Below are positions 4,924-11,436 of a DNA stretch of 24,120 nt, one piece after another. The stretch's first letter is position 1. The number at the start of each line of letters is the position of its first letter. The DNA lies in NCBI GenBank assembly GCA_964568925.1, contig CAZMSJ010000014.1:1-24120 (forward strand), written 5' to 3'. This stretch comes from CAYQUL01 sp964568925 (lineage in GTDB: Bacteria > Patescibacteriota > Microgenomatia > UBA8517). The translations under genes and the position numbers were made by a program. A model generated the notes under the pieces. That model ran no database searches and was not told the DNA's origin. It worked only from the letters and a program-made list of their open reading frames with translations.

Positions 4924-7854
4924 ATGGATAATGAATCTTCAGTACAAACAGCCGCTACTTTCTTTGATCCAGTTGATTTACAAATGGATTTTCCTTTGAT
5001 GGAAAGAAATCTTGTGAACCGTTGGTATGAACAAGGAATTGTAGAGAAATACCTTCATAAAAATGATGCTTCAGATAAGTACTTTTCTTTTCAAGATGGT
5101 CCAATCACAGCTAACAATCCAATGGGTGTTCACCATGCATGGGGGAGAACATACAAGGATTTGTGGCAAAGATATAAGAACATGCAAGGATACAAAGAAC
5201 GATTCCAAAATGGTTTTGACTGTCAGGGGTTGTGGGTAGAAGTAGAAGTTGAAAAAGAATTAGGTTTACACAACAAAAAAGATATCGAAAATTTGGTACC
5301 TGGTGATAAACAGGCGAGTATCGCTAAATTTATAGAACTTTGTCGTGCTCGAGTAATGAAATTTTCTGGCATTCAAACGGAGCAAACGAAGCGGTTAGGT
5401 AACTTTATGGATTGGGAGAATTCATACTTCACGATGTCTTCAGAGAACAATTTCATGATCTGGCATTTCTTGAAAAAGTGTTTTGATCGAGGCTTAATCT
5501 ATAAAGGACATGACTCAGTACCGTGGTGTCCTCGTTGTGGAACTGCGATTTCACAGCATGAAATGTTGACTGAAGACTATAAAGATGCAGTGCATGAATC
5601 AGTATTTTTTGCACTTCCTGTAACGAATGAAGACTATTCATTGCTTGTTTGGACAACAACGCCATGGACTGTTCCAGCAAACGTCGCTGTTGCTGTTCAC
5701 CCAGACTGGACATATGCAATTTGGAAAAATGAGGAAACAAATCAGTCTTTTGTAATTCTTGATAAAGGGGACTGGGAAGGGGAGGCAAACCCATCCGAAC
5801 GAGTATTTACGTTTGTAAAAGGCACCATGACAAAGGTGAGAGAGATACAAGGAAGTGAGCTCCTTGGAAAGAAATACACTGGTCCATATGATGGTCTTGA
5901 CGCTGTTGTTGCTGCGAAAGAGGCAAAGCCAGATACATTCCACATGGTTATCGCAGCAAAAGATTTGGTAACTCCACACGAAGGAACTGGGCTTGTCCAC
6001 ATTGCACCAGGAGCCGGTACTGAAGACTTTAGTCTTGGCAAGGTGAACAATTTACCTGTGATTGCTCCAATTGATGATGAGGCAAATTATTTTGAAGGAT
6101 TCGGTGAATTAAGTTTGAAAAATGCAAAAAAGCATCCAGAACTAATTATTGATCACTTAAAGACAACCAACTTCTTTGTTGCCAGTCATATGTTTAAACA
6201 TCGATATCCAGCATGTTGGCGATGTAAAACTGAACTTGTTTGGCGTGTTGTTGACGAGTGGTATATCGGAATGGATATTGGTACCCCAACACTTCGTTCT
6301 GAAATGATTGAAGTCGCAAAAAAGATTAGTTGGATGCCAGAATTTGGTCTAAAGCGTGAACTTGATTGGTTAGAGAATATGCATGATTGGTTGATATCTA
6401 AAAAGCGATACTGGGGTCTAGCACTTCCAATTTGGGTTTGTAGTGATTGTGGTGAGTTTGAAGTACTTGGTGGAGAGAAGGAGCTAAAAGAACGAGCAGT
6501 TGAAGGACTTGACGCATTTGAAGGGAAAACACCACACAAGCCATATATTGATGGAATTAAAATTAGTTGTTCAAAGTGTGGCGGTGTTTCACATCGAATT
6601 CCTGATGTTGGAAACCCATGGCTTGATGCTGGTATCGTTCCATTCTCAACTGTAAGTGAGAATAATGATGGAAAACCACTCTATTTATCAAACAGAGAAG
6701 AGTGGCAGAAATGGTTCCCAGTTGATTTTATTACAGAAAGTTTCCCTGGACAGTTTAAGAACTGGTTTTATTCAATGATTGCAATGAGCACAGTTCTTGA
6801 AAACAAACAGCCGTTTGATCGGGTATTAGGGTTTGGAACACTTTTGGCCGAAGACGGTCGAGCTATGCACAAAAGTTGGGGAAATTCAATCGAGTTTAGT
6901 GAAGGTGCTGACAAAATCGGAGCTGACGTCATGCGCTGGATGTATGCTGCCACAAATCCAGCTGACAATATGCTCTTTGGCTATAAAAAAGGGGACGAAG
7001 CTAGACGCCAAGTATTAATTAAGCTTTGGAATTCATATAACTTTTTTGTTGTTAACGCCAATGCATCTGGCTTTAGCCCAGAAAAGACCATGGCCAGTAC
7101 TGATACATTGGATGTCTGGATTAAAACAAGAATGCAGGAGCTTATTGTCTCTGTTACCGATGCTCTTGATTCCTTTGACGCAACAAGTGCAACCGCGGCC
7201 ATCGAAACCTTTATTGATGACCTTTCAAATTGGTATATACGACGATCTCGAGAGCGTATTACACCGGAATTTTTATCTACTCTTCATGGGGTATTAGTTG
7301 ATCTTTGTCGCTTAATGGCACCAATCATGCCGTTTGTAACCGAAACAATGTACACAAACTTAACAAAGGAAACATCAGTACATTTGGCTTCATGGCCAGA
7401 AAAGGCAACTGAGATAGATAGTCGTTTGACTGAACAAATGGCCTATGTACGTGAAGTTACTGAGGTTGCGCACAGCAAACGAAAGGATGAAAAGATTCCA
7501 GTAAGACAGCCACTTCGACTGTTGACGGTTATTTCAGAAAGGGAAAAGCCTTCAGAGGAGTTACTTCTTATTTTAGCTGATGAATTGAACGTGAAAAATA
7601 TAGATTGGCAGAAAGGGGAGACCCTTGAAACTCAGTTTGATACAACAATCACCCCTGAACTGTTGGCTGAGGCACAAGCACGGGAGCTTGTTCGTATGAT
7701 TCAAGGTGCGAGAAAAGAAATTGGCACAGCCTTGACTGATGAAATTGTCGTGAGTCTCCCCTCTTGGCCAAAAGAGCATGAGGAATTCATTATGAAAAAG
7801 ACACTTATTCAGTCGCTCACGGTTGGTGATTTTTCTGTACGAAAGGTTTCATGA
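4924..7854 (+). CDS. ileS: Isoleucyl-tRNA synthetase
   Basis: This cytoplasmic class I enzyme charges tRNA-Ile with isoleucine. At 976 residues it has full length for the family. The N-terminal catalytic motif, equivalent to HIGH, lies in ITANNPMGVHHAWGRT (about 59-74), so HIGH reads HHAWG. The segment NGFDCQGLWVEVEVEKELG is typical of one IleRS subfamily. A CP1 editing domain follows (TPHEGTGLVHIAPGAGTEDF, about 349-368, and VWTTTPWTVPANVAV near 241). Zn-type pairs occur at WCPRCG (about 202-207), CWRCK, CSDCG and CSKCGG. The KMSKS loop reads MHKSWGN (about 647-653), so Lys-Ser is kept but the flanking residues differ. The WYIRRSRERI region opens the anticodon-binding half. It overlaps the next gene by 4 nt (ATGA), so the two are translationally coupled. 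Confidence 0.95.
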   Translation: MDNESSVQTAATFFDPVDLQMDFPLMERNLVNRWYEQGIVEKYLHKNDASDKYFSFQDGPITANNPMGVHHAWGRTYKDLWQRYKNMQGYKERFQNGFDCQGLWVEVEVEKELGLHNKKDIENLVPGDKQASIAKFIELCRARVMKFSGIQTEQTKRLGNFMDWENSYFTMSSENNFMIWHFLKKCFDRGLIYKGHDSVPWCPRCGTAISQHEMLTEDYKDAVHESVFFALPVTNEDYSLLVWTTTPWTVPANVAVAVHPDWTYAIWKNEETNQSFVILDKGDWEGEANPSERVFTFVKGTMTKVREIQGSELLGKKYTGPYDGLDAVVAAKEAKPDTFHMVIAAKDLVTPHEGTGLVHIAPGAGTEDFSLGKVNNLPVIAPIDDEANYFEGFGELSLKNAKKHPELIIDHLKTTNFFVASHMFKHRYPACWRCKTELVWRVVDEWYIGMDIGTPTLRSEMIEVAKKISWMPEFGLKRELDWLENMHDWLISKKRYWGLALPIWVCSDCGEFEVLGGEKELKERAVEGLDAFEGKTPHKPYIDGIKISCSKCGGVSHRIPDVGNPWLDAGIVPFSTVSENNDGKPLYLSNREEWQKWFPVDFITESFPGQFKNWFYSMIAMSTVLENKQPFDRVLGFGTLLAEDGRAMHKSWGNSIEFSEGADKIGADVMRWMYAATNPADNMLFGYKKGDEARRQVLIKLWNSYNFFVVNANASGFSPEKTMASTDTLDVWIKTRMQELIVSVTDALDSFDATSATAAIETFIDDLSNWYIRRSRERITPEFLSTLHGVLVDLCRLMAPIMPFVTETMYTNLTKETSVHLASWPEKATEIDSRLTEQMAYVREVTEVAHSKRKDEKIPVRQPLRLLTVISEREKPSEELLLILADELNVKNIDWQKGETLETQFDTTITPELLAEAQARELVRMIQGARKEIGTALTDEIVVSLPSWPKEHEEFIMKKTLIQSLTVGDFSVRKVS

Positions 7855-8927
7855 AACGTACTGATCGATTTTCAAAAGTCTTTTCTATTCTTTCTCGTGA
7901 TTGGGGTGTAACCCTGGGAATTTTTTTCGCCATTTTAGTGAGCCTTATTGTTCTTCGCTCAATTGCTCCGTTTGTGTTTCCCCTCTATTTCATTTTTATC
8001 GTGGGCTCGACAATCGCATTTTTTGTGATTTCAATGATTGAGTTTGATATCCTTGCCATTTTCTCCCCTATTTTCTACATAGGTTCACTCGCCTTTTTAG
8101 TTTTGCCAATTATTTTTGGACAGGTAACTCGTGGTGCCGTGCGGTGGATTCCCTTAGGTCCTATTAGTCTTCAACCAGCTGAGATCGTTCGGCCCTTTTT
8201 GCTGCTCTTTTTTAGTTTTTATGTTCATGCTGAGCCAATGACTGCTCCTCGGTTTGTGAAAACCTTGGCGCTTATGGCAGTTCCTTTGTTTTTAATCCTG
8301 TTTCAGCCATCCTTGGGGGTAACGATCCTTACGACCTTTGCTTTCCTTGGTATTCTTTTTACTGTTCCTTACACAAAGCGTTTAATACTGCCCGGCATCC
8401 TTGTTATATTGCTTGTTTCACCGCTTGTATGGAACTTTATGGCACCATATCAGAAAACGCGTGTGGAGAGCCTTATCGCCCCTCACAACGACCCAAGTGG
8501 GGCAGGGTATAACTCAATCCAATCGATGATTGCAGTTGGTTCAGGAAAACTCACCGGAAGAGGGTTGGGTCAAGGCGTTCAAACACAATTATCCTTCCTT
8601 CCAGAGCGTCACACTGACTTTATTTTCGCCTCAGTAAGTGAAGAACTTGGGTTTATCGGTGCAACACTCTTACTAATTATTTCGTTTTTCCTCCTTTCAC
8701 GCTTTATTTCCATCGGTTCCCAGTCAAAACGCAAAGTAGTCACGGCCTTCGCTACCGGTGCATTTGCAACACTCACCTTGCAAACGGTGGTCCACGTTGG
8801 CATGAACATGGGCCTCTTTCCAATCACTGGTTTACCCCTACCTTTGATCTCATATGGGGGGTCTTCTTTGCTCTCAACAATGATCATCTACGCGGTTCTT
8901 CTCTCAGGAAAGCACTCTCGCTTGTAA
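7851..8927 (+). CDS. SEDS-family peptidoglycan polymerase (RodA/FtsW type)
   Basis: This polytopic membrane protein of 358 residues has about 9-10 hydrophobic segments. SEDS proteins polymerise glycan strands from lipid II with a partner class B PBP, in elongation (RodA) or division (FtsW). Family motifs visible are GAVRWIPLGPISLQPAEIVR (about 99-118), GRGLGQGVQTQLSFLPERHT (about 236-255), FIFASVSEELGFIG (about 257-270) and the C-terminal PLPLISYGGSSLL (about 328-340). The start is ATG 7851, overlapping the ileS stop, with AAAGG just upstream as a weak ribosome site. No PBP partner is nearby, so RodA versus FtsW cannot be settled. The GLPLPLISYGG ending fits either. An isolated downstream promoter for rplU overlaps its last codons. 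Confidence 0.9.
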   Translation: MKRTDRFSKVFSILSRDWGVTLGIFFAILVSLIVLRSIAPFVFPLYFIFIVGSTIAFFVISMIEFDILAIFSPIFYIGSLAFLVLPIIFGQVTRGAVRWIPLGPISLQPAEIVRPFLLLFFSFYVHAEPMTAPRFVKTLALMAVPLFLILFQPSLGVTILTTFAFLGILFTVPYTKRLILPGILVILLVSPLVWNFMAPYQKTRVESLIAPHNDPSGAGYNSIQSMIAVGSGKLTGRGLGQGVQTQLSFLPERHTDFIFASVSEELGFIGATLLLIISFFLLSRFISIGSQSKRKVVTAFATGAFATLTLQTVVHVGMNMGLFPITGLPLPLISYGGSSLLSTMIIYAVLLSGKHSRL

Positions 8928-8950
8928 TATTGTCTAATTCACGGTAGAAT
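8922..8950 (+). promoter_or_regulatory. Promoter of rplU-rpmA (leaderless layout)
   Basis: TTGTAA (8922-8927), a 17-nt spacer and TAGAAT (8945-8950). The ATG at 8958 is 7 nt later, so the predicted transcript starts at or within a base or two of the initiation codon. Confidence 0.65.
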
Positions 8951-8957
8951 ACGAGTC

Positions 8958-9254
8958 ATGAAATACGCAGTTATTCGATTGCAGGGCCACCAGTACAAAG
9001 TCTCCGAAGGAGACGAGATTCTCGTGGACAAAATTACTGGAGAAGTTGCTCCAGAAACACTCCTCGTTGTTGATGGAGATGAGGTCAAAGTTGGAGCTCC
9101 TGTTCTTGATAGCAAAGTTACCGTCAAGGTTTTGTCAGAGGAAAAGGGGGAAAAGATTCGAGGATACAAATTCCGAGCAAAGTCACGATACCACAAGAGT
9201 TGGGGACATCGATCACAATTGACTCGACTTTCAGTCGAGAAAATTGCTGCTTAA
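8958..9254 (+). CDS. rplU: Large ribosomal subunit protein bL21
   Basis: The product has 98 residues, the normal size for L21, which binds 23S rRNA in the large subunit. It begins with the family signature MKYAVIRLQGHQYKVSEGDE. The C-terminal RNA-binding segment is GYKFRAKSRYHKSWGHRSQL, equivalent to the usual KxRRRKxYRxxxGHRQ. It forms the standard rplU-rpmA pair. The stop codon TAA (9252-9254) shares its last A with an ATG (9254-9256) that opens only a 10-codon ORF, which matters for how rpmA is translated. Confidence 0.95.
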   Translation: MKYAVIRLQGHQYKVSEGDEILVDKITGEVAPETLLVVDGDEVKVGAPVLDSKVTVKVLSEEKGEKIRGYKFRAKSRYHKSWGHRSQLTRLSVEKIAA

Positions 9255-9263
9255 TGTATCACA

Positions 9264-9530
9264 CTGATACTCTCTCGATCTCTTGACAGCCGTGATAAAG
9301 CCGCAGGTAAAACAAAACAGCACACAAGTCCAGCAGGAAAACGCCTTGGAACCAAGGTTTCTCATGGTGAACCAGTAACAACTGGTTCTATTTTGGTTCG
9401 ACAGCGAGGAACTCACTTCCATGCTGGAAAGAATGTTGGAATTGGCCGAGATCACACCTTGTTTGCTTTAATCGAAGGTACAGTTAACTTTGGAAAGAAA
9501 CTTGGTAGAAATTTGGTATCTGTGGTGTAA
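9264..9530 (+). CDS. rpmA: Large ribosomal subunit protein bL27, start codon anomalous
   Basis: The frame ending at TAA 9528-9530 reads KAAGKTKQHTSPAGKRLG, then GSILVRQRGTHFHAGKNVG, GRDHTLFALIEGTVNFGKKL and ends VSVV. This is an unmistakable CPR-style L27, whose N-terminus reaches the peptidyl-transferase centre. The frame contains no ATG, GTG or TTG between the rplU stop and the conserved region. Candidates are CTG 9264 or another non-AUG codon. A second route is the overlapping ATG 9254, which opens a 10-codon ORF ending TCT-TGA-C at 9281-9287; a +1 shift there enters the L27 frame. A third is a missing base: TTG 9283 followed by ACAGCC plus one extra C would give an N-terminus MTARDKAAG. 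The start given here is only the upstream-most plausible codon. The body of the gene is certain, its 5' end is not. Confidence 0.85.
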   Translation: MILSRSLDSRDKAAGKTKQHTSPAGKRLGTKVSHGEPVTTGSILVRQRGTHFHAGKNVGIGRDHTLFALIEGTVNFGKKLGRNLVSVV

Positions 9531-9533
9531 ACC

Positions 9534-9578
9534 GTAAGAGCCTTGCCCTAGTATCGTTTTTGATACGTCTTACTTTTT
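9534..9578 (+). terminator. Terminator of rplU-rpmA
   Basis: The outer stem is GTAAGA (9534-9539) / TCTTAC (9568-9573) and the inner stem GTATC (9551-9555) / GATAC (9562-9566), followed directly by TTTTT (9574-9578). The T-run reaches the in-frame TTG at 9577, which is therefore an unlikely parB start. Confidence 0.65.
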
Positions 9579-9582
9579 GAAA

Positions 9583-10434
9583 ATGGCCGAAGAAATTATT
9601 CAGTTTAATGTTCATGAACTCCAGCCCAACCCGCTGCAACCTCGCGGCGTTATTACTCCCGAAAGCCTCGTAGATCTTGTCGACTCTATTAAAGAACATG
9701 GCGTCCTTGAACCACTTGTTATTGCAAAGACTCCTGCTGGTTTCCAAATTATTGCAGGGGAGAGACGATGGAGAGCTAGTAAACTCGCTGGTTTAACCCA
9801 TGTTCCTGCTGTTATTCGTGAAACAACTCCAAAGGGAATGCTTGAAATGGCATTGGTTGAAAACGTACAACGTGTAGACTTGAACCCACTGGACCGGGCA
9901 AAGGGATTTGAGCGCTTGATGAACGAATTTGGATTAACTACTTCTGAAATTGCAGTACGTGTTGGTAAATCAGTTGCATATGTTTCAAACTCAATGAGAC
10001 TTCTTATCCTCCCTGATGCCTTAAAAGATGGACTCTTGTCCGGTTTGATCAGTGAAGGTCACGCAAGAGCTTTGTCATCAATCGATGATCCACAGCTCAT
10101 GGTTGAAGCGTACAAAATCATCTTGAGAGAGTCAGGTTCAGTCAGAAGAGCTGAAGAGCTTGCTCGACGTATGAAAGCTCGCAGTCAGCAATCGGTGAAG
10201 CCAAAGACTCGTGTTAATGATATGCAGCTTGTCTCAGATGTTATTGATCAAATGCAAGCAAGTCTCCGTGCTGCACTTAAACTTAATGCTGAGGAGTCAG
10301 ATGACAGAACTCAGGTGAAGCTTATTCGTTCAAAACGAGAAACAAAAGTTACCTTTGTATTTAAGGGAGATATGATTGATACCGAGAAAAAGCTTCAAAA
10401 GGTATATAAATCATTGGTTGGGGAACAGAACTAA
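9583..10434 (+). CDS. parB: ParB/Spo0J-family chromosome partitioning protein
   Basis: ParB binds parS sites and, as a CTP-dependent clamp, loads onto the chromosome for segregation with ParA and SMC. The N-terminal domain contains LQPNPLQPRG (about 14-23) and the CTP-binding motif AGERRWRAS (about 58-66). ENVQRVDLNPLDRAKGFERL follows (about 92-111). A helix-turn-helix comes next: LTTSEIAVRVGKSVAYVSNSMRLL (split as LTTSEIAVRVGKS and YVSNSMRLL), then LLSGLISEGHARAL. The C-terminal part, about residues 205-283, is charged and probably dimerises. At 283 residues it is a normal length. I chose ATG 9583 over TTG 9577, since the TTG lies in the T-run of a terminator. ParA is not in the window. Confidence 0.92.
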   Translation: MAEEIIQFNVHELQPNPLQPRGVITPESLVDLVDSIKEHGVLEPLVIAKTPAGFQIIAGERRWRASKLAGLTHVPAVIRETTPKGMLEMALVENVQRVDLNPLDRAKGFERLMNEFGLTTSEIAVRVGKSVAYVSNSMRLLILPDALKDGLLSGLISEGHARALSSIDDPQLMVEAYKIILRESGSVRRAEELARRMKARSQQSVKPKTRVNDMQLVSDVIDQMQASLRAALKLNAEESDDRTQVKLIRSKRETKVTFVFKGDMIDTEKKLQKVYKSLVGEQN

Positions 10435-10514
10435 TTTATAACGCTTCTTCTTTTCAACAAAACCGTTTTAAAAGATTGCACTTATTCGTTGAATTACTCT
10501 TCTGAAGGCAACAC

Positions 10515-11066
10515 TTAATATGTAGGGTTTTTAATGACTCCTGCGTTCTTTGCTGGCCAATACACCACCCATGCTCGTCCAGTAATCTTGTCTTTTGGTA
10601 TAAAACCAATGTTTCTTGAATCAAGTGAATGTTCACGATTATCACCTAATACAAAGTACTCACCTTCTGGTACTACTAAATCTTGTCCCTCTGCTGTTAC
10701 TCTTCCTGCGAAAATTTGTGTGCCAGGTGCAAGATATCCTTCATCAATTGGCTTTTGATTAACATAGACCTTATTGTTCTCAACTTTAACGTGGTCTCCT
10801 GGTACTCCAATAATTCTCTTAATAAATTCATCTTCAAATGTTGGTGGTGCTTTGAAAACAACAACATCACCAATTTTTGGTGTTCCAAAACGATATGAGA
10901 CTTTGTCTGTCAGTAAATATTCACCATCATGAAAAGTTGGTTCCATTGAGCTCCCTTTAATTTTGTGTGGTTGTAAAATGAGGAGATAGATAAAAAGGAA
11001 TATTGAAATCGCAAAAACTACAGTCTGAGCTATTTCAAAGATAAATGAAGTCAACTTCCTAAACAT
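10515..11066 (-). CDS. lepB: Signal peptidase I
   Basis: This membrane-bound serine/lysine protease removes signal peptides from exported proteins; several such substrates are encoded in this window. With the start at ATG 11066 it has 183 residues. There is an N-terminal helix (about 13-31), the catalytic Ser40 in GSSMEPT and the catalytic Lys83 in FIKRIIGVPGD. The C-terminal box VLGDNREHSLDSRNIGFI is the family's GDNRxxSxDSRxxG motif. A longer reading from TTG 11102 is less likely: that TTG is the -35 box TTGCTC, and a perfect TATAAT lies between it and ATG 11066. Transcription therefore starts at about the ATG. It is convergent with parB and divergent from tRNA-Val. Confidence 0.95.
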   Translation of the reverse strand: MFRKLTSFIFEIAQTVVFAISIFLFIYLLILQPHKIKGSSMEPTFHDGEYLLTDKVSYRFGTPKIGDVVVFKAPPTFEDEFIKRIIGVPGDHVKVENNKVYVNQKPIDEGYLAPGTQIFAGRVTAEGQDLVVPEGEYFVLGDNREHSLDSRNIGFIPKDKITGRAWVVYWPAKNAGVIKNPTY

Positions 11067-11072
11067 AAAGTC

Positions 11073-11102
11073 ATTATATGGTGATAAATGTATGGGGAGC
11101 AA
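11073..11102 (-). promoter_or_regulatory. Promoter of lepB (leaderless)
   Basis: On the minus strand: TTGCTC (11102-11097), an 18-nt spacer and TATAAT (11078-11073). The ATG at 11066 is 6 nt downstream. This fixes the lepB start and is the clearest leaderless arrangement in the window. Confidence 0.75.
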
Positions 11103-11132
11103 GTGATAATATGCTAAAATAGCCGCAATCCT

Positions 11133-11209
11133 GGATCCGTAGCTCAGTTGGTTAGAGCGTTCGATTCACATTCGAGAGGTCAGAGGTTCGAATCCTCTCG
11201 GATCCACCA
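11133..11209 (+). tRNA. tRNA-Val (anticodon CAC)
   Basis: A full 77-nt cloverleaf. The acceptor is GGATCCG / CGGATCC, the D arm GCTC...GAGC, and the anticodon stem TTCGA/TCGAG with loop TTCACAT. The anticodon CAC reads GUG. The variable region is AGGTC and the T arm AGAGG-TTCGAAT-CCTCT. The discriminator A is followed by an encoded CCA. A likely -10 TAAAAT is at 11115-11120. Confidence 0.96.
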
Positions 11210-11243
11210 AAATTAGGGAAAATATAGTATACTATTTGAAATT

Positions 11244-11426
11244 ATGGACTCACTTACACCAAGCAATACATTTGGAGCTGGCGGACTAAAAGAAAACCAG
11301 TATATGAAGACGACTGAATATCAGGTTGTCAAAATCCTTCGTGGAATCATCAGATTACTTGGAATCGGTATTGGAGCAATTGTTATTCTTGTTCGAGACG
11401 TTCTGAAAGGTCTCGTAGGTCGCTAA
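11244..11426 (+). CDS. 60-residue membrane protein of unknown function
   Basis: This small protein has a polar N-terminal half of about 28 residues. A basic amphipathic/hydrophobic half follows (VVKILRGIIRLLGIGIGAIV, then ILVRDVLKGLVGR), consistent with one membrane-associated helix flanked by Arg and Lys. A -10-like TATACT lies at 11228-11233, 10 nt before the ATG, so it may have its own leaderless transcript although it sits 34 nt after tRNA-Val. It converges with the C39-like gene after only 10 nt, and no clear terminator separates them. The inverted repeat CGAGAC/GTCTCG near its 3' end has no T-run. I do not recognise the family; coding status rests on composition and promoter position. 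Confidence 0.6.
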   Translation: MDSLTPSNTFGAGGLKENQYMKTTEYQVVKILRGIIRLLGIGIGAIVILVRDVLKGLVGR

Positions 11427-11436
11427 TCTTCCTTCA

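Noticed and set aside
9577..9582. TTG 9577 as parB start
   Set aside because: It sits in the T-run of the rplU-rpmA terminator; ATG 9583 is two codons later.
11067..11102. N-terminal 12-codon extension of lepB from TTG 11102
   Set aside because: The TTG is part of the -35 hexamer, and a perfect TATAAT lies within the supposed coding region. ATG 11066 gives the usual family N-terminus.
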